Assembly: GCA_051859505.1 (NCBI GenBank)
Contig: JBHYFN010000011.1
Location: 40,743-104,742, forward strand
Reading direction: 5' to 3'
Length of the DNA stretch: 64,000 nucleotides
Source: JAFIEN01 sp051859505
GTDB lineage: Bacteria; Pseudomonadota; Alphaproteobacteria; Rhodobacterales; Rhodobacteraceae
Part shown: positions 43,141-50,304 of the stretch, one piece after another
Layout: every line of letters starts with the position of its first letter
How positions within the stretch are numbered: the stretch's first letter is position 1
The notes under the pieces: model-generated
Databases searched by the model: none
Seen by the model: the letters and a program-made list of their open reading frames with translations, nothing else
What the model was told of the DNA's origin: nothing
Program-made: the position numbers and the translations under genes

Positions 43141-44442
43141 TCAGAGGTAGCGGTTCACCAGATTCTCGAGCCGCTCCTGCCGCCCCGAGCGCGGCTCGGG
43201 ATTGATCCCCTCGGCCCGCACCCGCGCCTCGATGCTTGCCAGGTCCGACGACAGAAGCGCCTTGCCCGCCGCCGTCTCCCATCCCGCATAGCGCTCGGCC
43301 CGCGCCGCCTCGAGCTTGCCATCCTCCAGCATCCGCGCCGCCGCCTTCAGCCCCGCTGCACAGGCATCCATCCCGCCCACATGCGCCAGGATCAGATCCT
43401 CGGGATCCAGCGACTGCCGCCGGATCTTGGCATCGAAATTGGTGCCGCCCGTGGTGAAACCGCCCGCCTTCAGGATCTCGTAATAGGCCAGCGTCATCTC
43501 GGGCACGTTGTTGGGGAACTGGTCGGTATCCCAGCCCGACTGGTAGTCGTTGCGGTTCATGTCGATCGACCCCAGGATCCCCAGGCTCGCCGCCAGCGCC
43601 AGCTCATGCTCGAAGGAATGCCCGGCCAGGATCGCGTGACCCTGTTCGATATTCACCTTCACCTCGCCTTCCAGCCCGAAATCCTTGAGGAAACCGTAAA
43701 CCGTCGCCACGTCGTAATCATACTGATGCTTCGTCGGCTCCTGCGGTTTGGGCTCGATCAGGATCGTGCCCGGAAAGCCGATCTTGTGCTTGTAATCGAC
43801 CACCATCTGCAGCATCCGCCCCGCCTGCGCGCGCTCGCGGCCGAGATCGGTGTTCAGAAGCGTCTCATAGCCCTCGCGCCCGCCCCAAAGCACATAGTTC
43901 TGCCCACCCAGCCGGTGCGTCGCATCCATGCAGGTCTTGATCGTCGCGGCCGAGAAGGCAAAGACATCCGGGTCCGGGTTGGTCGCAGCACCCGCCATGA
44001 AGCGGCGATGCGAAAAGAGGTTCGCCGTGCCCCAGAGAAGCTTGACCCCGGTCTCCTCCATCTTGGCGGCGAAATAGTCGGTGATCTCCTCCAGCCGCGC
44101 CGTGTTCTCGGCGAAGTCGCGCCCTTCGGGTCGCACATCGGCATCGTGGAAACAGAAGAAGGGCGCGCCGAGGATCCGGAACATCTCGAAAGCGGCATCA
44201 GCCTTGATCTTCGCATGCTCCATCGTCTCGCCGAACCAGGGCCGCTCGAAGGTCTGCCCGCCGAACGGATCGCCGCCGGGCCAGGCAAAGCTGTGCCAAT
44301 AGGCCACGGCAAAGCGCAGGTGATCTTCCATCCGCTTGCCCGCGATCACCTCGTCGGGGTTGTAGTGGCGGAAGGCGAAGTCGCTGTCGCTCTCGGGCCC
44401 CTCATAGCGGATTGCGGGGATGCCGTTGAAGAAATCGGTCAT
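43141..44442 (-). CDS. xylA: Xylose isomerase
   Basis: XylA converts D-xylose to D-xylulose. The 433 residues match the class II enzyme. It opens FFNGIPAIRYEGPESDSDFAFRHY, has catalytic-site segments FCFHDADV and the metal-ligand region LWGGREGYETLLNTD, EPKPQEPTKHQYD and VNIEQGHAILAGH. It lies 11 bases after xylB, and both are expressed from the divergent region shared with the ROK regulator. Downstream is a palindrome pair likely to stop transcription. Confidence 0.96.
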   Translation of the reverse strand: MTDFFNGIPAIRYEGPESDSDFAFRHYNPDEVIAGKRMEDHLRFAVAYWHSFAWPGGDPFGGQTFERPWFGETMEHAKIKADAAFEMFRILGAPFFCFHDADVRPEGRDFAENTARLEEITDYFAAKMEETGVKLLWGTANLFSHRRFMAGAATNPDPDVFAFSAATIKTCMDATHRLGGQNYVLWGGREGYETLLNTDLGRERAQAGRMLQMVVDYKHKIGFPGTILIEPKPQEPTKHQYDYDVATVYGFLKDFGLEGEVKVNIEQGHAILAGHSFEHELALAASLGILGSIDMNRNDYQSGWDTDQFPNNVPEMTLAYYEILKAGGFTTGGTNFDAKIRRQSLDPEDLILAHVGGMDACAAGLKAAARMLEDGKLEAARAERYAGWETAAGKALLSSDLASIEARVRAEGINPEPRSGRQERLENLVNRYL

Positions 44443-44453
44443 GGGTCTGCCTT

Positions 44454-45893
44454 TCAGTAAAGCCCCTTGAGGGCCTGATAACCTTGCTTGTAGCGCGCAT
44501 GGGCCTCGGCAAAGGCCGGGGCCAGCGTCGTATCGGGTTCGATGACACGGGCGATCCGGGGCGCCGTGGCCAGTTCGGCGCCTGCGCCGGTCGCGGCCAT
44601 CAGCCCCAGCCGCGCCGCCCCGTATGCCCCGCCGAAATCGCCCGCCACGGGCAATTCCACGGGCAGCCCCAGCGATGTGGCGATGGCCTGGACCCAGTAA
44701 TCCGACCGCGTGCCGCCGCCCACGCCGATCAACCGCTCGATCCGCGTGCCGGTGCCGGTCAGCGCGTCGAAACTGTCGCGGAAGGCGTGGGTCACGCCCT
44801 CCAGCACCGCGCGGGTCAGCGCTTCGCGGTCGGTCCCGTGGTCCAGATGCAGGAACTGCCCCCGCACCGCCGCATCGTTATGCGGCGTCCGCTCGCCGCC
44901 CAGATAGGGCAGGAACAGCGTGCGACCCGGCGCGCGCAAGGGCCCCAGCCCCCCGGTCAGCTCCGAGGCGGATGCCCCCCGAACCCCCGATAGCCAGGTC
45001 AGCGAATCCGCGGCCGACAGGATCACCCCCATCTGGTGCCAGGTGCCGGGCAGCGCATGGCAGAAGGTATGCACGGCACTGGCCGCATCCGGCTGATAGG
45101 CGCTAGATGCCGCGAACAGCACGCCAGAGGTGCCGATGCTGACGAAAGCCTCGCCCGCCTTGACCACGCCCACGCCCACGGCGCTGGCCGCATTGTCGCC
45201 GCCGCCGCCCGCCACCACCACGCCGGAGGGCAAGCCCCAGCGCGCCGCCAACTCGCCCCGGAGGGCGCCCGAAACCTCGGACCCTTCCACCAGCCGCGGC
45301 ATGCTGGCGCGCGATAGCCCCGTCGCCGCGAGAAGCCCGTCATCCCAGTCGCGCTTGCCGGTATCAAGCCAGCTTGTGCCGGCCGCGTCCGACATCTCGG
45401 CCACCGCCTCGCCCGTCAGCCAGAGCCGCAGGTAATCCTTGGGCAAAAGCACGAGGGCGACCTTGTCGAAAACCTCCGGCTCCTGCGCCCGGACCCAGGC
45501 CAGTTTCGGCGCCGTGAAGCCCGGGAAGACGATATTGCCGGTTTTCGCGCGAAACGCCGGATCGCCGTCAAGCGCGGCCGCCTCGACCGCCGAGCGCGTG
45601 TCGTTCCACAGGATGCAGGGGCGCAGCACCTTGTGGCCCGCATCCAGAAGCGTCGCCCCGTGCATCTGGCCCGAAAGCCCGATCCCGCGCACCGCAGCCA
45701 GCCCGACCTTGGCCGCAAGCTCTGCCATCACCGCCTCGGCCGCCGTGATCCAGCTTGCGGGATCCTGTTCCGACCAGCCGTCATGCGGCCGCGTCACCTC
45801 GAGCGGGGCCACAGCCTCGGCCAGCACCTGCTGGCCGTCGTCGATCACGATGCCCTTGAGGCCCGATGTCCCCAGATCCAGCCCGATATACAT
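44454..45893 (-). CDS. xylB: Xylulokinase
   Basis: XylB phosphorylates D-xylulose to enter the pentose phosphate pathway. The 479-residue FGGY kinase starts MYIGLDLGTSGLKGIVID, and has GLSGQMHGATLLD, ILWNDTRS, the adenosine-binding VVAGGGGDNAASAVG and the C-terminal IGVGGGTRSDYWVQ. ATG 45893 follows GAGGGGGG; upstream codons in the frame are unsupported. It leads the xylBA operon, divergent from the ROK regulator across a 204-base region with inverted repeats. Confidence 0.95.
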   Translation of the reverse strand: MYIGLDLGTSGLKGIVIDDGQQVLAEAVAPLEVTRPHDGWSEQDPASWITAAEAVMAELAAKVGLAAVRGIGLSGQMHGATLLDAGHKVLRPCILWNDTRSAVEAAALDGDPAFRAKTGNIVFPGFTAPKLAWVRAQEPEVFDKVALVLLPKDYLRLWLTGEAVAEMSDAAGTSWLDTGKRDWDDGLLAATGLSRASMPRLVEGSEVSGALRGELAARWGLPSGVVVAGGGGDNAASAVGVGVVKAGEAFVSIGTSGVLFAASSAYQPDAASAVHTFCHALPGTWHQMGVILSAADSLTWLSGVRGASASELTGGLGPLRAPGRTLFLPYLGGERTPHNDAAVRGQFLHLDHGTDREALTRAVLEGVTHAFRDSFDALTGTGTRIERLIGVGGGTRSDYWVQAIATSLGLPVELPVAGDFGGAYGAARLGLMAATGAGAELATAPRIARVIEPDTTLAPAFAEAHARYKQGYQALKGLY

Positions 45894-45988
45894 GGTCCCC
45901 CCCTCGCCCGGATCCGCTCCGGGGCCGCACAGGAGAAGCCGCCGCCGGATCCACCCGGACGACTCTCCTCCCTCTCCCGCAACAGAGT

Positions 45989-46027
45989 CCGTCAATTTAC
46001 TTCAGCTGTCAAAATAAAATTTGACGG
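45989..46027. promoter_or_regulatory. Xyl operator region with CCGTCAA/TTGACGG dyad
   Basis: CCGTCAA (45989-45995) and TTGACGG (46021-46027) form inverted arms, and a third GTCAAAA box stands between them near 46009. The region is AT-rich and lies 96 bases before xylB and 71 before the ROK gene, where a XylR/ROK repressor would bind. Confidence 0.5.
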
Positions 46028-46097
46028 CCGCAGGCAATTCCTGCCAGCTTTCTGCTCAGACCCTCACTTGCATGGGCGATTGCCGGATCAAAGCGCC

Positions 46098-47342
46098 GTG
46101 ATTACTTCATCAGACAAAGATAATACCCGGCGCCCCTTCGGCTGCGGCCCGCTTCTTCCGGCGGTTCGCGCGGCCTCGGTCCCGCTGCGCCAGCAGGTGC
46201 TTGACCATGTCCGGGCCGAGGGGCGCGCGGCCCGGGCCGGGATCGCCCGGACCCTCGGGATCAGCGCAGGCTCTGTCACCGCATTGACCGCCGAGCTGAT
46301 CGCCATGGGCCTGCTGCGTGAGGTCGCAGCCCCCCAACCCCGCGATCCGGGCCGGGGCCGGCCGCGCGTCGCGCTTGAAGTGGTGGCCGAGGCGCATCGC
46401 GTGATCGGCATCAAGCTGTCGGACGAACACCACTCTGCCGTCCTGACCGATTTCGCCGGCAATCTCCTGGCCGAGGCGACCCTGCCGATCCCGCCCGGTC
46501 GCAAGCCGCTCGAGGTGATCCTTGCCGAGCTTCACGGCCTTCTGACCCGGCTTGACACCGCAGCCCCCGGCGGCGCGCGCCCCGTTACGGCCATCGGGAT
46601 CGGCCTGCCGGGCCTTGTCGATCACGGATCGGGCCGGGTGCCCTGGTCGCCGCTTCTGGCCGAGCGCGACGTGGCGCTGAAACAGGAACTGGAAGAGCGG
46701 CTGCGCCTGCCCGTCCATGTCGACAATGATTCCAACATGTTGACGCTGGCCGAACTGTGGTTCGGGGCGGGGCGCGCGATGTCGGATTTCGCGGTGGTCA
46801 CGATCGAACATGGCGTCGGCATGGGGATGGTGCTGAACAACCGCCTGTTCCGGGGCGCGCGCGGGATGGGGCTGGAACTGGGCCATACCAAGGTGGGCCA
46901 TGACGGCGCGCTGTGCCGCTGCGGGCGGCGCGGCTGCCTCGAGGCCTATCTTGCCGATTACGCATTGGCGCGCGAGGCGGCGACGGCGCTGGACCTGCCG
47001 CCCGGCGGGGGCCGCCAGGCCACGCTCGAGGCGCTTTTCGCCGAGGCCCGCGCCGGCAACCCCGCGGCCCGGGCGATCTTTGCCCGCGCCGGGCGCTATC
47101 TGGCGCTGGGCCTGTCGAATGTGGAGCAGCTGTTCGATCCGGCGCTGATCATCCTGTCGGGCGAAAGGATGCGCTTCGACTATCTCGCCGCCGGCGAGGT
47201 TCAGGCCGAGATGCAGGCCCTGGGCCTGCCCGACTCGCGCCCGCCCGTCCGCGTCGAGAGCCACGCCTGGGGCGATCTGGTCTGGGCGCGCGGCGCGGGC
47301 GCACTGGCGCTGTCGGCGGTGACCGAGAGTCTGGCCGGATAA
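46098..47342 (+). CDS. ROK family transcriptional regulator (XylR-like)
   Basis: A 414-residue ROK regulator, probably the repressor of xylBA. The N-terminal winged helix includes RAGIARTLGISAGSVTALTAEL. The ROK domain has GIGLPGLVDHGSGRV, VDNDSNMLTLAE and the zinc site CRCGRRGCLEAY. I chose GTG 46098 since no ATG is in frame nearby; the ribosome site is weak. Divergent orientation and the dyad between the genes support control of xylose use. No xylose transporter is in the window. Confidence 0.85.
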   Translation: MITSSDKDNTRRPFGCGPLLPAVRAASVPLRQQVLDHVRAEGRAARAGIARTLGISAGSVTALTAELIAMGLLREVAAPQPRDPGRGRPRVALEVVAEAHRVIGIKLSDEHHSAVLTDFAGNLLAEATLPIPPGRKPLEVILAELHGLLTRLDTAAPGGARPVTAIGIGLPGLVDHGSGRVPWSPLLAERDVALKQELEERLRLPVHVDNDSNMLTLAELWFGAGRAMSDFAVVTIEHGVGMGMVLNNRLFRGARGMGLELGHTKVGHDGALCRCGRRGCLEAYLADYALAREAATALDLPPGGGRQATLEALFAEARAGNPAARAIFARAGRYLALGLSNVEQLFDPALIILSGERMRFDYLAAGEVQAEMQALGLPDSRPPVRVESHAWGDLVWARGAGALALSAVTESLAG

Positions 47343-47425
47343 AGCGATTATTTGTCAGCTATCTAAAAGTCGCTCTTCATGTTTCACATGAAGAACGTCC
47401 GCCGCCGAAAATCCGCATCCGAGGT

Positions 47426-47465
47426 TTGACCTTCGCTGCGATCTGCTCTAGAACAAAAAGAGAAC
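47426..47465 (+). promoter_or_regulatory. SOS promoter with LexA box GAAC-N7-GAAC
   Basis: TTGACC (47426-47431), 17 bases, TAGAAC (47449-47454) form a promoter whose -10 overlaps GAAC-N7-GAAC (47451-47465). That box is the reverse complement of GTTC-N7-GTTC, the LexA site known from Rhodobacter-type alphaproteobacteria. It stands 20 bases before imuA, so LexA would block RNA polymerase directly. Confidence 0.85.
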
Positions 47466-47484
47466 AAATAAGCCGAGGCTGCCC

Positions 47485-48180
47485 ATGCCCGACCCCCGCA
47501 TCACCGCCCCCTCCCGCGCCACGACCCCCCGAGACGGGGCCCCCGTGGGCGAGGCCACCCCCCGGCAGGCCACCCTGTCCGAGATCTTCTCGCCCCGCGC
47601 GATTGATGCGGCCGCCACCGGCTTTGCGCTGGCCCATGTCGATCCCGCGAAGGGGCCGGTCCTGTGGATCCAGGACCGCCTTTCGCGGCGCGAGGCGGGG
47701 CGGCCCTATCTTCCCGGCCTCGGCCCGGTGCAGGACATCCTCTATCTCGAGGTCTCCAAACCCGTCGATGTGCTTTGGGCGATGGAGCAGGGCCTGTCCT
47801 GCCGCGCCCTTGCCGCGGTGATCGGCGAGGTCTGGGGCCAGGCCCCGGCCGTCGATTTCACCGCGACCAAGCGGCTCGCGCTCCGCTCCGAGGCGCAGGC
47901 CGTGCCTGCATGGCTGATCCGCCGCGCCGCGAAACCCGACCTGAGTGCCGCGCGCGAACGCTGGCATGTCTCCTCGCTGCCTTCCGCGCTCGACCCCGAC
48001 GATCCCCGCGCGCCGGGCGCGCCCCTCTGGCAGGCCGATCTGTTCCGCGCCCGCTGGCGTGCCCCCGCCCGCTGGGTCGCCCGCTATGACCGGGCGCGCC
48101 ACAGGCTCGAGCTTGACCACGAACTCGCGCCCCGGCCGGCGGATCCGGCCCTCCGAAACCCCGACCTGCAGACCGGCTGA
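47485..48180 (+). CDS. imuA: ImuA-like SOS mutagenesis protein
   Basis: A 231-residue RecA-like protein of the ImuA family that works with ImuB and DnaE2 in error-prone translesion synthesis. The N-terminal 25 residues are variable; the core runs from ATLSEIFSPRAIDAAATGFA through ILYLEVSKPVDVLWAMEQGL. A nucleotide-binding P-loop is not evident, as is usual for ImuA. It is the first gene of the LexA-controlled cassette; imuB follows after 10 bases. Confidence 0.88.
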   Translation: MPDPRITAPSRATTPRDGAPVGEATPRQATLSEIFSPRAIDAAATGFALAHVDPAKGPVLWIQDRLSRREAGRPYLPGLGPVQDILYLEVSKPVDVLWAMEQGLSCRALAAVIGEVWGQAPAVDFTATKRLALRSEAQAVPAWLIRRAAKPDLSAARERWHVSSLPSALDPDDPRAPGAPLWQADLFRARWRAPARWVARYDRARHRLELDHELAPRPADPALRNPDLQTG

Positions 48181-48190
48181 CCGCCCGCCC

Positions 48191-50035
48191 ATGCCCCGCC
48201 CCGGAACCGGAGACACCGGCACCATCCTGCCCTTCGCCCGCCCCGCCCCGGCGGATCCCCCCGCGCTGCAGGGGCTGCAGAGCGATCCCGACACGCTCGC
48301 CCGCGCCATTGCCGCCCTGCAGGGCGCGCTTGTGGCCGAACTGCACCGCGCCCAGAACGATGCCCAGAGCGATCCCCCGGACAGCCCCGCCCCCCCGGCG
48401 GAAGAGCCCATCACCCCCATCGGGGCCCCTCGCACCCGCGCCCTGCCCCAGCCGGAGGAAACCCAGCCCGACGAGCCCCCGCGCGATCCCCTCGCCCGCC
48501 GCATCCTTGCCCTGCATTTCCCCCGTTTCCCCCTCGAACGCTGGCTGCGCGAGGCGGCGCGGCGCGGCGAGGACATCCCCGACGACCTGCCCTTCGCGCT
48601 CGCCGCCGAAGGCCCGCACGGCCCCGTCATCCAGGCCGCGAACCGCGCCGCCGAAGCGGCCGGCGTGGCGCCCGGCGCGCGGGTGGTCGACATGCGCGCC
48701 CTCTGCCCCGCGCTGCGGATCGCCCCCGCCGACCCCGGCGCCGATGCCGCGGCGCTCGCCCGGCTGATGCTCTGGGCGCGCCGCTGGTGCCCCTGGACGG
48801 CGACCGAGGGCGCGGCGGGGCTGATGATGGATGTGACCGGCGCGACCCATCTCTGGGGCGGCGAGGCGGCGCTTCTGGCCGAGATCGAGGGGCGGCTCGC
48901 CACGATCGGCCTGACCGCCCGCGCCGCCCTCGCCCCCACGCAAGGGGCGGCCTGGGCGCTGGCGCGATACGGGGCCACGCGCGAGATCTGCGGGGCCGAG
49001 GCACTGGCCGCCCGCATGGCCCCCCTGCCGGTCCGCGCCCTGCGCCTGACACCCGAGACGGTGCTGCTTTTGCAACGGCTGGGGCTGAAGACGGTGGGCG
49101 ATCTGGCGGCGCTGCCGCGCATCTCGCTTGCGCGGCGGTTTTCGCGCGCGGCCCTGCCGGAAAATCCGCTGCTCCGCCTCGACCAGATGATGGGGCGGCT
49201 GGCCGAACCCGTCTCGCCGCCCGAAGATCCGCCCCGCTTCCTGGCCGAGATCCGCCCCCCCGACCCCCTGCCCGACCCGCTTCCCCACATGCCCGCCCTC
49301 GCCCGCGCCCTCTGCGACAGCCTCGAGAGGGCGGGTTTCGGCGCGCGCCGGCTGCGCCTGACGCTCTATCGCAGCGATGGAGAGGTCAGCGTGATCGAGG
49401 CCGCCACCGCCCGGCCCAGCCGCGATGCGCCCCACCTCGCGCGCCTCTTCGAAGGGCGGCTCGAGGGCGTGGACCCCGGCTTCGGCTTCGACCTCCTGAC
49501 CCTCGACGCCCCCGTGGCCGAGGCGCTGGAGGCACCCCAGCCCCGGCTCGACGGCCGCGTGCCCGACACGGCCGACCTCGCCCGGCTGGTCGACCGCGTC
49601 TCGGCCCGCTTCGGCCCCCGGGCGCTGCGCCGCCCCGCCCCCCGCGCGAGCCACCTGCCCGAACGGGCCGAGGACTGGCCCGCCGCCATGGCGGCGCTGG
49701 CCCGAACCGCCCCCCCCTCGCGCCCCCTGCCCGCCCGCGGCACCCGGCCCCTGCGCCTGTTCGAGCCACCTGAGGAGGTCGAGGTCCTCTACGCCGTGCC
49801 CGAAGGCCCCCCCGCCCGGTTCCTGTGGCGCCGCGTGACCCACCGCGTGACCCGCTTCGCCGGCCCCGAACGCCTGGCCCCCGAATGGTGGCGCGCCCGC
49901 CCCGGCACCCGCCTGCGCGACTATTACCGGATCGAAGACCAGCACGGCCTGCGCTTCTGGATCTGCCGCGAAGGCGTGCTGAACGACGGGCGCGGCACCC
50001 TGCCGCGCTGGTTCGTGCAGGGGATCTTTCCATGA
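48191..50035 (+). CDS. imuB: ImuB, inactive Y-family polymerase-like protein
   Basis: ImuB is the hub that connects DnaE2, ImuA and the sliding clamp during lesion bypass. The Y-family domain starts near residue 103 with RRILALHFPRFPLERWLRE; the metal-binding aspartate expected after the first strand is absent, as in other ImuB proteins. The C-terminus has DYYRIEDQHGLRFWICREG and RWFVQGIFP. The 614 residues exceed typical ImuB because of an acidic, Pro-rich N-terminal extension of about 100 residues. The start ATG 48191 has no clear ribosome site. Two dispersed repeats separate it from dnaE2. Confidence 0.88.
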   Translation: MPRPGTGDTGTILPFARPAPADPPALQGLQSDPDTLARAIAALQGALVAELHRAQNDAQSDPPDSPAPPAEEPITPIGAPRTRALPQPEETQPDEPPRDPLARRILALHFPRFPLERWLREAARRGEDIPDDLPFALAAEGPHGPVIQAANRAAEAAGVAPGARVVDMRALCPALRIAPADPGADAAALARLMLWARRWCPWTATEGAAGLMMDVTGATHLWGGEAALLAEIEGRLATIGLTARAALAPTQGAAWALARYGATREICGAEALAARMAPLPVRALRLTPETVLLLQRLGLKTVGDLAALPRISLARRFSRAALPENPLLRLDQMMGRLAEPVSPPEDPPRFLAEIRPPDPLPDPLPHMPALARALCDSLERAGFGARRLRLTLYRSDGEVSVIEAATARPSRDAPHLARLFEGRLEGVDPGFGFDLLTLDAPVAEALEAPQPRLDGRVPDTADLARLVDRVSARFGPRALRRPAPRASHLPERAEDWPAAMAALARTAPPSRPLPARGTRPLRLFEPPEEVEVLYAVPEGPPARFLWRRVTHRVTRFAGPERLAPEWWRARPGTRLRDYYRIEDQHGLRFWICREGVLNDGRGTLPRWFVQGIFP

Positions 50036-50055
50036 AGCGCTGCGCCCCGGACGAA

Positions 50056-50122
50056 GGGCAGAGGGGGGCTCTGCCCCCCGGGCCTCCGGCCCTCCCCCCG
50101 GGATATTTGAGAACAAAAGAAG
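50056..50122 (-). repeat. Dispersed intergenic repeat, copy E (inverted)
   Basis: The core at 50101-50122 is the reverse complement of the repeat (CTTCTTTTGTT, CTC, AAATATCC), so its G run and hairpins (GGGCAGAG/CTCTGCCC) lie to its left, just after imuB. With copy F it forms an inverted pair across 82 bases. Confidence 0.83.
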
Positions 50123-50204
50123 CCCGCATGGAAGGCAATGCCCATGCCGCGCGCCCGGATGTCAGTGCGGGGGCGCGCGCCGGGGCTCTTGCCGAGGCTT
50201 TATG

Positions 50205-50272
50205 CTTCTTTTGTTTGCAAATATCCTCGGGGGGGCCGGAGCGCAGCGGAGGCGGGGGGCAGACAGCCCCCC
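50205..50272 (+). repeat. Dispersed intergenic repeat, copy F
   Basis: The core 50205-50226 (CTTCTTTTGTT, TGC, AAATATCC) is followed by a G run and GGGGGGCAGACAGCCCCCC. It lies 33 bases before dnaE2 and opposes copy E. Annealing of the two cores would form a long hairpin on the imuAB-dnaE2 transcript. Confidence 0.85.
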
Positions 50273-50304
50273 TGCGCGCTTCGGGCGGGGTGCGACGCTG
50301 AGCC

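Noticed and set aside
47375..47393. CTTCATG/CATGAAG hairpin after the ROK gene as a terminator
   Set aside because: The stem is short and no T run follows, so I could not support it as a terminator; it may be incidental.
50113..50122. GAAC inside repeat copy E as a LexA half-site
   Set aside because: Only one GAAC is present with no partner at the seven-base spacing, and other repeat copies lack it.
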